Source: Halotia branconii CENA392 (lineage in GTDB: Bacteria > Cyanobacteriota > Cyanobacteriia > Cyanobacteriales > Nostocaceae). Taken from it: a DNA stretch of 64,000 bases. A program made the translations under genes and the position numbers. The notes under the pieces were generated by a model. It made no database searches and was not told the origin of the DNA. It saw nothing but the letters and a program-made list of their open reading frames with translations. Location of the stretch: the NCBI RefSeq assembly GCF_029953635.1, contig NZ_CP124543.1, positions 6,356,367-6,420,366 of the forward strand, written 5' to 3'. Positions 1-9,041 of this stretch are shown here, piece by piece. Every line of letters begins with the position of its first letter. Position 1 is the first letter of the stretch.

Positions 1-432
1 ACTTAATGATTGCTTTAAAGGTTGAATTACCGGAATACCACCACCGACAGCGGCTTCTAACATCACGTATACACCGGCTTGATTGGCAGCGGTAAAAATT
101 TCTGCCCCAAACCGAGCGATCACAGCTTTATTGGCGGTGACAACGTGTTTACCGTTTTTTAAGGCTTGGAGAATCAGCGATCGCGCTGGTTCTAATCCAC
201 CCATTACCTCGACAACTATATCTACCGCCGGATCGTTGACAATTGCTTCTAAATTTGCAGTTAATATTTCTGTTGATAATTCTACTGCACGGGGTTTATC
301 GAGCGATCGTACTCCCACTCGATATATTTCTATTTCTTGTAACAACGGATGACGGCCAATGACATTTTGCAGTAACTGTACTGTTCCCGTTCCTACCGTA
401 CCTAATCCCAATATTCCTAACTTTACACCCAC
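1..432 (-). CDS. hom: Homoserine dehydrogenase, N-terminal part (cut by window edge)
   Basis: The first 144 codons encode the NAD(P)-binding half of homoserine dehydrogenase, which reduces aspartate semialdehyde to homoserine on the way to threonine, methionine and isoleucine. A Rossmann motif GILGLGTVGTG lies directly after the start, followed by VTANKAVIA and EAAVGGGIPV, which are typical of this family. The gene runs off the left edge, so the catalytic and ACT domains are not visible. I chose the GTG at 432-430 because the protein then begins MGVKLGILG, right at the Rossmann strand; a TTG at 447-445 is an in-frame alternative. It lies 123 bp downstream of petH on the same strand, separated by a hairpin. 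Confidence 0.93.
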   Translation of the reverse strand, partial: MGVKLGILGLGTVGTGTVQLLQNVIGRHPLLQEIEIYRVGVRSLDKPRAVELSTEILTANLEAIVNDPAVDIVVEVMGGLEPARSLILQALKNGKHVVTANKAVIARFGAEIFTAANQAGVYVMLEAAVGGGIPVIQPLKQSLS

Positions 433-463
433 AAACTTTGCACCCAATTTTACCAACAACAAT

Positions 464-492
464 AGTAGGGTAGGCACATAGCCCACCCTACT
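464..492. repeat. Hairpin between petH and hom
   Basis: AGTAGGGT (464-471) and ACCCTACT (485-492) form a perfect 8-bp stem with inner AGGC/GCC pairing. This GTAGGGTGGGC-type palindrome is a common intergenic repeat in Nostoc-type genomes. Lying just after petH, it could end or stabilise its transcript, but there is no clear T-run. Confidence 0.6.
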
Positions 493-555
493 AATTATCC
501 TTTGTCGGTTGTCAGTTTTTAGTTGTTTTTCATTAACCACTGACCACTGACTAAT

Positions 556-1836
556 TTAATAGGTTTCTACGTGCCAGCGTCCGGCTTTCTTCAGGTCTTT
601 TTGGTAATCACTCCAGGTTATTCCTTCTTTAGCAGCAGCCTTAGTTAGCGCTTCATCAATGCCACCTTCCATGCCTCGCAAACCGCAAATGTAGGTGTGG
701 GTTTTTTCTTCTTTAATCAACTTCCACAGTTCATCTGCATGTTCTGCTACGCGGTCTTGGATGTACATCCTACCGCCTTGGGGATTTTTTTGTTCCCGGC
801 TGATAGCACCAGTAAGGCGGAAGTTTTCGGGATATTTTTGTTGAATTTCTTCCAGTTCTTCCTTGTACAGAAGATTTGGAGTTGTGGGAACGCCGAAGAT
901 CAGCCAAGCAAATCCTTTGAATTGGTATTCTGGGTTTGCTGCTTTTTCTGCATCTTTAAACATCCGCCACAGATAAGCCCGCATCGGCGCAATACCTGTT
1001 CCTGTCGCCATCATGATCACTTTTGCATCGGGGTCATCGGGTAACAACATTTCCTTACCCACAGGCCCGGTAATTTTGACTTCATCTCCTGGTTTCAAGA
1101 AACACAAATGAGTCGAGCAAACACCGTAAACTGTTTCATTCGTTTCTGGGTGCTTATACTCTAACTGACGGACGCACAGTGATACTGTTTTATCATCCAC
1201 ATCATCGCCGTGACGAGTTGAGGCGATAGAATATAATCTCAGCTTTTCAGGCTTACCGTTTTTATCCAATCCTGGTGGGACAATACCGATACTTTGACCT
1301 TCTATGTATTTCAAATCACCACCAGAGATGTCAAACTTGAGGTGCTGAACAATGCCAATCCCACCTTCTTTGACTAACGCTTCGTTAGATATGCACTTAC
1401 CAACAAACGGAGAATTGGGACGATAAATGTTCACAGGAACGTCAGCGTGAGCACCTTTTTTGGCTTTCGCTTGAGTCATGGTGTTGCCTTTTTTATCCTT
1501 ATTCTTGAGCTGTTCTTCAGTATTCGCAGGTGTGGCTTTACCATTCCCCTCACTGTTAGCAGTTCCCCTATTTTGATATGGGTCTCTACCATTGAGTTGC
1601 TCTAAGGCACTTGCAGGTTGGATACTAACAATTTTGCCGCCTAGGCGAGTGACACGTCGCATTTCTTGATTCATGCGGTTGTAAGGCACTCTGATGAACA
1701 CACTGCCACTTTTACGAATTGGGTAGTTCGTTTTATCAGTTTCTTCGTTCTGACGCAGACCCACCACTTCGTAAACGAAGATGCGGCTACCTAATTCTGT
1801 GTTGGCAGCACCCTCAACAGCACCTTGATTGTACAT
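556..1836 (-). CDS. petH: Ferredoxin-NADP+ reductase with phycobilisome-linker domain
   Basis: FNR passes electrons from photosystem I-reduced ferredoxin to NADP+. An N-terminal CpcD-like domain (about residues 14-75 of 426) anchors the protein to phycobilisome rods. It is followed by a polar linker and the catalytic core: FAD-binding RLYSIAS, NADP-binding GTGIAPMRAYLWRM and the C-terminal WHVETY with the flavin-stacking tyrosine. I chose ATG 1836 (MYNQGAVEG) because it matches the usual short N-terminus; an in-frame ATG lies at 1848. An internal ATG at 1479-1477 (MTQAKAK), preceded by an AAGG about 6-9 nt upstream, sits exactly where cyanobacteria start a short linker-free FNR isoform. It is followed downstream by hom and is divergent from prk. 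Confidence 0.97.
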   Translation of the reverse strand: MYNQGAVEGAANTELGSRIFVYEVVGLRQNEETDKTNYPIRKSGSVFIRVPYNRMNQEMRRVTRLGGKIVSIQPASALEQLNGRDPYQNRGTANSEGNGKATPANTEEQLKNKDKKGNTMTQAKAKKGAHADVPVNIYRPNSPFVGKCISNEALVKEGGIGIVQHLKFDISGGDLKYIEGQSIGIVPPGLDKNGKPEKLRLYSIASTRHGDDVDDKTVSLCVRQLEYKHPETNETVYGVCSTHLCFLKPGDEVKITGPVGKEMLLPDDPDAKVIMMATGTGIAPMRAYLWRMFKDAEKAANPEYQFKGFAWLIFGVPTTPNLLYKEELEEIQQKYPENFRLTGAISREQKNPQGGRMYIQDRVAEHADELWKLIKEEKTHTYICGLRGMEGGIDEALTKAAAKEGITWSDYQKDLKKAGRWHVETY

Positions 1837-1848
1837 TCGTTCTACCAC

Positions 1849-3030
1849 TCCGATATTTACTTAACCGTTTCTCAAAAAAAACTATTCTCATCACATGCCA
1901 GTTTTAGTTTATCGGATTTTCGTTTACCAAAACTAGCGCTCTGGGAAAGCGGCATAGTCAACTAATGCCTTGCTAGATACACTCGCCAAAGACATGCAGG
2001 CAGCAAAAAAACACACCTGTTCATCTTCTAACTTAGAGGATAAGTCTGATGGAGAATGTTAATAATGAGTCAATTTAATCTTTTTTTCGTGAATTATAAC
2101 TTCCATTAAGCAGCTAGCATTTAACTACCCAAAGAGTAAGATGCAATGAATGATGACATTAGAAGGCAGGTTTGATTTGCAGAAATTCCTGCTTATTTTG
2201 CCTTCATCAAGTTGTTACTACGCTTACATTTTTTGCTATTTACACTAAATAATACCAATCAAGAAAGATTTTTTCCAATTGGTTCTACTTTTTTAAGTAG
2301 AATTATCTCTTAGTAATGCTTTTGGCTACTCTATTACTCTCGATTATGGTTAATTACCTAACGAGTAGAGGTGTAGCTATAAAACATTAATTATAGAGAG
2401 AAATGTAATATAAGCAACTATAATAAGTTTTACTTGATGTGAAACATCTGTCAACCTCTACATTCATTAGATATAAACCTGACATTGAATAAATTTGATT
2501 ATTTCCCATAAATTACTGTCTAGAAATTTTATTATCCAACTTGATAGTTCACTCTTTAGATAGATTCTGACGTTGAAGGACTAGAGTGCTGCGATCGCTC
2601 AAACTAAAATTCCCAATATCAGTAAAATTTTGCGGCCAATAAAGAATACCTTCTAGACTTGATGAATAAAGTCTCAGGCATCGCCACACTAAATTATGGG
2701 TAGTGACGACACGGTATTAAAAATCTCCAACTAAATCATTAAAGAGTGTGGGTAAATCACCGGATTCATCCTGACAGCAAATCTTGTTATAGAATACCGC
2801 CTTCTGTTAAAATTAAATATATCACTAGGATTAAATACTCACCAATAGCGAATTAAAGCTAGCTCAGACGATTAACAACTATAGACTTCGTTGTAAATTC
2901 GTCTAAATATGTCTTAGCGCTACTGGGTAACAAGAACGCAGGATAAAACCGATTGGGTAAGCTCCTGGCTTCAGAATCTGCTGTGTGAAAAATTATTGAT
3001 TGACACATTTATTATCGTTAGAGGAGATTT
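1849..3030. other. Intergenic region between divergent petH and prk
   Basis: About 1.2 kb, AT-rich, with no open frame I can assign. It must hold the promoters of both photosynthesis genes. I searched by eye for a GTA-N8-TAC NtcA site near petH and found none. Around 2600-2760 the minus strand reads a short open stretch ending in stops (ESGDLPTLFNDL), which could be a gene relic but resembles nothing I recognise. Confidence 0.5.
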
Positions 3031-4035
3031 ATGACAAATAAGCCGGAACGGGTGGTACTAATCGGAGTAGCCGGAGACTCCGGGTGCGGTAAATCTACGT
3101 TTTTGCGTCGTTTAATAGATTTGTTTGGTGAAGAATTAATGACAGTTATCTGTTTGGATGACTATCATTGTCTAGATCGCAAACAACGCAAAGAAACTGG
3201 GATAACTGCATTAGACCCTAGAGCTAACAATTTTGACCTGATGTATGAGCAAATTAAAGCGCTCAAAGAAGGTCAGACAATTGATAAGCCGATTTATAAC
3301 CACGAAACCGGCAATATTGATCCACCAGAGAAAGTGGAGCCAAATCATATTGTAGTTGTGGAAGGGCTGCATCCTTTATATGACGAACGAGTGCGATCGC
3401 TGATTGATTTCAGCGTTTATTTTGACATTAGTGACGAAGTTAAAATTGCCTGGAAAATTCAGCGGGACATGGCCGAAAGAGGTCATCGCTACGAAGATGT
3501 AGTAGCTCAAATCAATTCTCGTAAACCCGATTTTGAGAAGTTTATAGAACCACAAAGAGAATTTGCCGATGTAGTTCTTCAGGTATTACCCACAAACTTA
3601 ATCAAAAACGATACTGAACGTAAAGTACTGCGGGTACGTATGCTCCAACGAGAAGGTAAAGAAGGCTTTGAGCCAACTTACCTCTTTGATGAAGGGTCAA
3701 CAATTAACTGGACTCCTTGTGGACGTAAGCTAACCTGTTCATATCCTGGAATGCAAATGTACTATGGTTCAGATGTCTACTATGGTCGCTACGTCTCTGT
3801 ATTAGAAGTAGATGGTCAATTTGACAATCTAGAAGAAATAATTTACATCGAAACTCATCTCAGCAAGACATCCACCAAATATGAAGGTGAAATGACTCAC
3901 TTGTTGCTCCAACACCGTGAGTATCCAGGTTCTAACAATGGTACTGGTTTGTTCCAAGTACTTACAGGCTTGAAAATGCGCGCTGCTTATGAGCGTTTAA
4001 CAACAAAGGAAGCAAAGTTAGCAATTCAAGTTTAA
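3031..4035 (+). CDS. prk: Phosphoribulokinase
   Basis: PRK phosphorylates ribulose-5-phosphate with ATP to make the Rubisco substrate RuBP in the Calvin cycle. The P-loop GDSGCGKST lies at residues 15-23. The light-regulatory cysteine pair is present at Cys19 and Cys41, and a second pair at Cys230 and Cys236; in the family these are reduced by thioredoxin and bind the CP12/GAPDH complex in the dark. The length of 334 aa is usual. A good ribosome site (GAGGAGA) precedes ATG 3031. A terminator follows at 4062-4089, so it is probably monocistronic. It is divergent from petH across a long promoter region. Confidence 0.98.
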   Translation: MTNKPERVVLIGVAGDSGCGKSTFLRRLIDLFGEELMTVICLDDYHCLDRKQRKETGITALDPRANNFDLMYEQIKALKEGQTIDKPIYNHETGNIDPPEKVEPNHIVVVEGLHPLYDERVRSLIDFSVYFDISDEVKIAWKIQRDMAERGHRYEDVVAQINSRKPDFEKFIEPQREFADVVLQVLPTNLIKNDTERKVLRVRMLQREGKEGFEPTYLFDEGSTINWTPCGRKLTCSYPGMQMYYGSDVYYGRYVSVLEVDGQFDNLEEIIYIETHLSKTSTKYEGEMTHLLLQHREYPGSNNGTGLFQVLTGLKMRAAYERLTTKEAKLAIQV

Positions 4036-4061
4036 AACAGCAGTGTTTGTGTCAAAGCTTC

Positions 4062-4089
4062 GGGGATACTTCCGGGTATTCCCTTTTTT
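4062..4089 (+). terminator. Rho-independent terminator after prk
   Basis: A GGGATAC stem pairs with GTATTCCC (one bulge) around a short loop and is followed by a run of six T. It starts about 27 bp after the prk stop. Confidence 0.75.
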
Positions 4090-4236
4090 ATTTGCGCTAT
4101 GCGGGTCAGTTGTTAGTTGTTAGTGGTCAGTTGTCAGTGACTCAATACCACATATTGAATCTTATTTAGTATTTTTTCAAGAAAATAGGATACTCACTGC
4201 TGAATGTGTCAAGATTGTTATGACTTCAGAAATTAG

Positions 4237-4283
4237 TCACTGAAGTAAATACCGACTATTTTAGTCGGGTATTTAATCAGTGA
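4237..4283 (+). promoter_or_regulatory. Long hairpin in the metK leader
   Basis: Two nested inverted repeats share one axis. The outer arms are TCACTGA (4237-4243) and TCAGTGA (4277-4283). The inner arms are AAATACCGACTA (4247-4258) and TAGTCGGGTATTT (4262-4274), with one bulged G and a short T loop. The structure ends 12 nt before the metK Shine-Dalgarno sequence. There is no T-run, so it looks like an mRNA leader or operator rather than a terminator. I do not recognise it as a known SAM riboswitch class. Confidence 0.55.
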
Positions 4284-4309
4284 AAATATTTTTAAAGGAG
4301 GAATCCTCT

Positions 4310-5572
4310 TTGTCTAGTCGCTATTTCTTTACCTCTGAGTCAGTTACCGAAGGCCATCCAGATAAAATCTGCGATCAGATTTCTGATACGATTTTAGATG
4401 CCTTATTGACGCAAGATTCCAGTAGTCGTGTTGCTGCTGAAGTTGTAGTTAATACTGGTTTAGTGCTAATTACTGGTGAAATTACTAGTAAAGCTAATGT
4501 GAATTATGTTAACCTTGCCCGCAAAAAGATAGCAGAAATCGGCTACAACGATGCGGATAATGGTTTTTCAGCCAACAGCGCTAGCATTCTGTTAGCTTTA
4601 GATGAGCAATCACCTGATATTGCCCAAGGCGTTAATATCGCCCAAGAAACCCGCCAACAAGATAGTGATGAACTATTCGACAAAATTGGCGCGGGTGATC
4701 AAGGTATCATGTTTGGCTTTGCCTGTAACGAAACATCAGAAATGATGCCCTTGCCCATCTGTCTTGCCCATCGCATTGCTCGTCGATTGGCAGCAGTCCG
4801 CAAAACAGGCGAACTTTCATACCTGCGCCCTGATGGCAAAACCCAAGTCACTATAATCTACGAAGACGGTCGTCCCGTAGGTATTGATACTATTCTGATT
4901 TCCACCCAGCATACAGCTAATATTGGGGAAATCACTGATGAGGCGGCAGTCCAAGCCAAAATTAAACAAGACCTCTGGTCAGCAGTAGTCGAACCTGTTT
5001 TTGGTGATATTGATATTAAGCCTAATCAGCAAACACGTTTTTTGGTTAATCCTACTGGCAAATTTGTCGTTGGAGGCCCTCAAGGAGACTCTGGTCTTAC
5101 AGGACGGAAAATAATCATTGATACCTACGGTGGTTATTCCCGGCATGGTGGCGGTGCTTTCTCCGGTAAAGACCCCACAAAAGTAGACCGTTCTGCTGCT
5201 TATGCTGCTCGCTACGTGGCTAAAAATATTGTTGCTGCCGGGTTAGCAGAAAAATGTGAAGTTCAGTTAAGTTATGCGATTGGCGTAGCCCGACCAGTCA
5301 GTATTTATCTGGATACATTCGGTACAGGCACAGTAGACGATGAGATTTTGCTGGCATTAGTTAAAAAGAACTTTGAACTACGTCCAGCAGGGATTATTCA
5401 TGTTTTCAACTTACGTAACCTACCAAGTGAACGAGGCGGACGTTTTTACCAGGACATCGCGGCTTACGGTCATTTTGGACGGAACGATTTAGATTTGCCG
5501 TGGGAGCGTACCGATAAGGCAGAATTGTTGAAACATGAAGTTAATCTGTTACTATCAGCAGCGATCGCCTAA
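4310..5572 (+). CDS. metK: S-adenosylmethionine synthetase
   Basis: MetK makes S-adenosylmethionine from methionine and ATP. Family signatures are all present: EGHPDKICDQ near residue 14, GAGDQGIMFGFA in the middle and GGGAFSGKDPTKVDRSAAY in the C-terminal half. I chose TTG 4310, giving 420 aa and an N-terminus MSSRYFFTSES like other cyanobacterial MetK proteins. It sits 8 nt after a perfect AGGAGG (4296-4301). An in-frame GTG at 4280 lies inside the leader hairpin and upstream of that ribosome site, so it is unlikely. A strong terminator follows the gene. Confidence 0.96.
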   Translation: MSSRYFFTSESVTEGHPDKICDQISDTILDALLTQDSSSRVAAEVVVNTGLVLITGEITSKANVNYVNLARKKIAEIGYNDADNGFSANSASILLALDEQSPDIAQGVNIAQETRQQDSDELFDKIGAGDQGIMFGFACNETSEMMPLPICLAHRIARRLAAVRKTGELSYLRPDGKTQVTIIYEDGRPVGIDTILISTQHTANIGEITDEAAVQAKIKQDLWSAVVEPVFGDIDIKPNQQTRFLVNPTGKFVVGGPQGDSGLTGRKIIIDTYGGYSRHGGGAFSGKDPTKVDRSAAYAARYVAKNIVAAGLAEKCEVQLSYAIGVARPVSIYLDTFGTGTVDDEILLALVKKNFELRPAGIIHVFNLRNLPSERGGRFYQDIAAYGHFGRNDLDLPWERTDKAELLKHEVNLLLSAAIA

Positions 5573-5635
5573 CTAAGTCATTAAAATAAAACCTACTGGA
5601 AAAACTTCAGTTTGATCAATTCCAGTGGTAGAATG

Positions 5636-5663
5636 GGCAACTGTCGAAGTTGCCTTTCTTATT
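5636..5663 (+). terminator. Rho-independent terminator after metK
   Basis: GGCAACT (5636-5642) and AGTTGCC (5648-5654) form a perfect 7-bp stem with a 5-nt loop, followed by TTTCTTATT. Confidence 0.82.
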
Positions 5664-5667
5664 ATTC

Positions 5668-6410
5668 AGGACTTACGCACATTTTGCTACTTGATAAATT
5701 AACGTTTACAGATTAGTTTTGCATAATTAATATTATGGTAATACTTGAAACATAGGTTTAGTTAAAGTCTACAGCAATTTTATTGAGAATATAAGCAAGT
5801 ATTAGATACTGAATCAAGGCTTTGAGCTTTAAAATTATTCAATATTTTCTACATATACTGTGATATATAATACATTTAACTTGTGAGCAAATATTTGTTG
5901 ATGTTAAAAAACTCCTCTACATTACGTATCTTGCCGATTTGTAGATAGAAGACAGTTGCAAATCTGGAGAAAGTCTGAGAAATTAGTGATAAAATCTAAC
6001 AAGTTTAGTCTGTCTATCAGGAGCAGCTACTTGAATGTCATTAATAGTGGAGAATAGGAAGGCATGACTGTAGATGTTCTATAAAATGAATCGTCGAGGG
6101 GTAGATCAAAATTAAAGTGCGGTTTCGCTGAGATCTATAGAATACTGTCCTCAAAACTTCATCCTCAACAACAGTAGTGAAAAAATTAGATTTTTCCTGT
6201 CAAAAAGTATTATTACTGAAAGAAGTAATTACTGTTTGCCACTACCAAATGACTATGTAAACATTCATATCAAACCTGCTCAAACTTTATGACTTCATGC
6301 AAATTATTTAATGAGCAATGATTTGATATAAAAGAAAATAATTTCGGTGTTATTTACCAATATAAATGACTGTACAAGCGAAACTAATGTGTTGATTTTT
6401 GCGGGAGGGC
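5668..6410. other. Intergenic region upstream of histidine kinase
   Basis: AT-rich, no convincing gene. It begins with a solo AGGACTTACGCAC end (5668-5680) matching the termini of the MITE family seen at 29.4, 35.3, 54.5 and 58.1 kb. Nothing else recognised. Confidence 0.5.
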
Positions 6411-6425
6411 AAGGAGATTTGATGG

Positions 6426-8150
6426 ATGCAAATTCAAAAGCCAATCCCTGTTGACAGCAGTTTAAACAACAAAAAAGTGTCAGCCGAAGAGCCTTTGATA
6501 GATGAACTCCCAACCATAGAATTTCCCTCGCGAGGGAAGCTTAAAGCTAGTTCCTGGCGCATACATCAAAAAATTGGCTATGGATATTTTGTGGCAATTG
6601 GAATTGGCTTTTTTGGTTCGCTTACTGGTTTAGTAATCGCCAACTACTACCGAGGGCGAGAAATTAGGCAATTTAATCAAGCCCAAGAACAAAGGCAACT
6701 ACTCAATAATTATAAAGATGCAGTAGTAGGGGCACAATTGTATAGCTCAAACTTAGTTGCTGTCTTAGAAGATGCACAGCAATTGCCATTAAAAAAAGCT
6801 CAATTTCTCTATAGTGTTGACAAAGCTAAAAATTTAGATCCAGAAATTACTAAATTTATCAAAAGTAAGCCGAAAACATTAGCAGCAACTAGGACTAATT
6901 TACAGTCTTTATTACAAGATTACGGAAGCAATTTAAAATCCTACGTTGATCAAATAGAAGCTGTATTACAAAAAATTGACTCTCAGCAATTGCAGTCCCA
7001 AGAAGTTTTACTAGTGCGAGAGCAATTATTAAAAATAATGCGTGGTGAAACAGCCAGACGGCTAGATCAACTCTCACAAGATTTGACCAGAATTTTGCAA
7101 ACCGCGGAAAGGCAAGAACAGAAAAGGCAAAAAGATTTAGAGCAAGCCAAAGGAGTCGAGAGATTAATTGTCATGGTGAGTATGCTGGTATCAGTAGCGA
7201 TCGCAGCTGTAATAGCATGGCGTACTAGTCGAGCGATCGCCGAACCAGTAATCACTGTAACTCAAGTAGCTGAACAAGTAGCCAGAAAATCTAATTTCGA
7301 TTTGCGTGCGCCAGTTACTACTGAAGATGAAATTGGTTTATTAGCTAAATCTCTCAATCGTTTGATTGAGCGTGTATCAGAACGTACTAAAGAACTAGAG
7401 CAAGCTAAAGAATTAGCAGAAGCCGCTAGCAGAGCCAAAAGCGAATTTTTGGCCAACGTTAGTCATGAATTACGCACACCACTAAATGCCGTAATTGGCT
7501 TAAGCCAACTTCTACAAGATGACGCAACCGATTTAAGCTTATCAGGAGACTTTATTACTGATCTAGAAACAATTAACTCTGCTGGTAGACATTTATTGCA
7601 ACTGATTAACGACATCCTCGACTTGTCGAAAATCGAAGCCGGAAAAATGACCCTCTATCCAGAGACATTTGAGATTGCCATGCTGATTCATAACCTTGTC
7701 CTCACAATCAAGCCAAGTATAGAAAAAAATGGCAACGTTTTAGAAATAGATTGTGATGAGCAACTAGGAACAATGTATGCAGATCAGACTAGGGTGCAAC
7801 AGGTACTATTAAATCTGCTGAGTAATGCCGCTAAATTTACTACCAACGGCAAGGTGACATTAACAGTCAAGAGCGAAAAAGACAACTTTTTAGAAGATGC
7901 TCCTTTTGGCATGATTAGTTTCAACGTCAGCGATACAGGTATTGGCATGTCTCCAACTCAACAGCAACAGTTATTCCAACCCTTCACTCAAGGAGATACC
8001 TCGACTACGAAAAAGTATGGTGGTACTGGACTGGGATTAGCAATTAGTCGCCAATTCTGTCAAATGATGGGAGGTGAGATTTTTGTCAACAGTCAGCTAG
8101 GAGTTGGGTCTACTTTTACTGTTCACTTGCCACTGACTGTACAAGAATAA
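6426..8150 (+). CDS. Membrane sensor histidine kinase with HAMP domain
   Basis: A two-component sensor. In order: TM1 (about 52-74), a helical sensing region rich in Gln, Lys and Leu (about 75-245), TM2 (about 246-265), HAMP (about 266-320), a short coiled coil, HisKA with phospho-acceptor His347 (SHELRTPLN), and HATPase with the N box (NLLSNAAKF, 463-471), G1 (DTGIGMS, 503-509) and G2 (GGTGLGLA, 532-539). There is no receiver domain, so the partner regulator is elsewhere. ATG 6426 is the first start in frame and is placed 9 nt after AAGGAG. The signal sensed is unknown. A relic of a very similar HATPase segment lies about 760 bp downstream of its stop. Confidence 0.93.
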   Translation: MQIQKPIPVDSSLNNKKVSAEEPLIDELPTIEFPSRGKLKASSWRIHQKIGYGYFVAIGIGFFGSLTGLVIANYYRGREIRQFNQAQEQRQLLNNYKDAVVGAQLYSSNLVAVLEDAQQLPLKKAQFLYSVDKAKNLDPEITKFIKSKPKTLAATRTNLQSLLQDYGSNLKSYVDQIEAVLQKIDSQQLQSQEVLLVREQLLKIMRGETARRLDQLSQDLTRILQTAERQEQKRQKDLEQAKGVERLIVMVSMLVSVAIAAVIAWRTSRAIAEPVITVTQVAEQVARKSNFDLRAPVTTEDEIGLLAKSLNRLIERVSERTKELEQAKELAEAASRAKSEFLANVSHELRTPLNAVIGLSQLLQDDATDLSLSGDFITDLETINSAGRHLLQLINDILDLSKIEAGKMTLYPETFEIAMLIHNLVLTIKPSIEKNGNVLEIDCDEQLGTMYADQTRVQQVLLNLLSNAAKFTTNGKVTLTVKSEKDNFLEDAPFGMISFNVSDTGIGMSPTQQQQLFQPFTQGDTSTTKKYGGTGLGLAISRQFCQMMGGEIFVNSQLGVGSTFTVHLPLTVQE

Positions 8151-8238
8151 GCTATTGGCAAGTGCGATCGCTTAACATAATTCCCCCAGGTATGACACCA
8201 GAAATTTAAGTTGCCTAAACTTTCACCGGCTGTAGATT

Positions 8239-8814
8239 ATGGCCAATTCAACCCTCACTATTCCCCAGAGCTTCAAAGTTAGTCAAGAGCAATTTCAAGA
8301 ACTTGCCCAAGTTAACCGTGATTTAAGGCTTGAAAAAACTGCTTCAGGAGAGTTAATTATTATGCCTCCTACTGGTAGTGATACAGGTAATCGCAACTTG
8401 GATATTGAAGGGCAGCTTTGGCTGTGGAATCGTCAAGCCAAGCTAGGTAAGGCATTTAACTCATCGACAGGGTTTCATTTACCTAATGGAGCCAATCGCT
8501 CACCTGATGCCGCTTGGATAAAATTAGAGCGATGAGAAACTCTTACACCCCAAGAACAAGAAGGCTTTGCTCCTATTTGTCCTGACTTAGTTGTGGAACT
8601 GAAATCACCCTCAGATAACATCGAGACATTACGGGCAAAAATGCGGGAATATATGGAAAATGGAGCTAAGTTGGGATGGTTAATTGACCGAAAAAACCGA
8701 AAGGTTGAGGTATACAGACCAAATCAAAATGTAGAAATATTAGACAATCCCACTACTTTGTCAAGAGAAAATGTATTGCCTGGATTTATTTTAGACTTAA
8801 CAGAGGTTTGGTAG
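8239..8814 (+). pseudogene. Uma2-family endonuclease (DUF820), interrupted by one stop codon
   Basis: The two reading frames at 8239-8535 and 8593-8814 are one gene in the same frame, broken by a TGA at 8533-8535. Reading through gives KLER-stop-ETLTPQEQEGFAP, where family members carry Trp (RWE...LTPEEQ), so a single TGG to TGA change explains it. The PD-(D/E)XK-like core is otherwise intact: PDAAWI before the stop, PDLVVELKSPSD after it, and the family's GWLIDRKNRKVEVYRP tail. Full length would be about 191 aa. Uma2 genes are highly multiplied in cyanobacteria and their role is unclear. Confidence 0.85.
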
Positions 8815-8908
8815 CTCCTCCCCTACGGTATACATACAAGTCTAGGCGTAGCCATATCTTTTAAATCTCTTACTGTGTATCTATCCTGCTTTTAGTATCA
8901 TTATTTTT

Positions 8909-8968
8909 ACTATTAGCGATACAAGGATTGGGATGTTTCCAACTCAACAATAATTATTATTTCAATCC
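8909..8968 (+). pseudogene. Relic of a histidine-kinase ATPase domain
   Basis: The reading SDTRIGMFPTQQ-stop-LLFQ matches SDTGIGMSPTQQQQLFQ from the kinase at 6426-8150 (residues 502-518), and the DNA is also clearly similar to about 7925-7980. No flanking kinase sequence is left in frame. It is most simply a decayed partial duplicate of that kinase or of a close paralogue. Confidence 0.6.
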
Positions 8969-9041
8969 TGTAGGTTATCGATTAGGACAGTATTTGGGTA
9001 TCCTTTGTTTAGAAGTAGAGATTTAGGTTAGCCACAAACGG

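Noticed and set aside
1849..2600. NtcA-binding site upstream of petH
   Set aside because: No GTA-N8-TAC match was found by eye.
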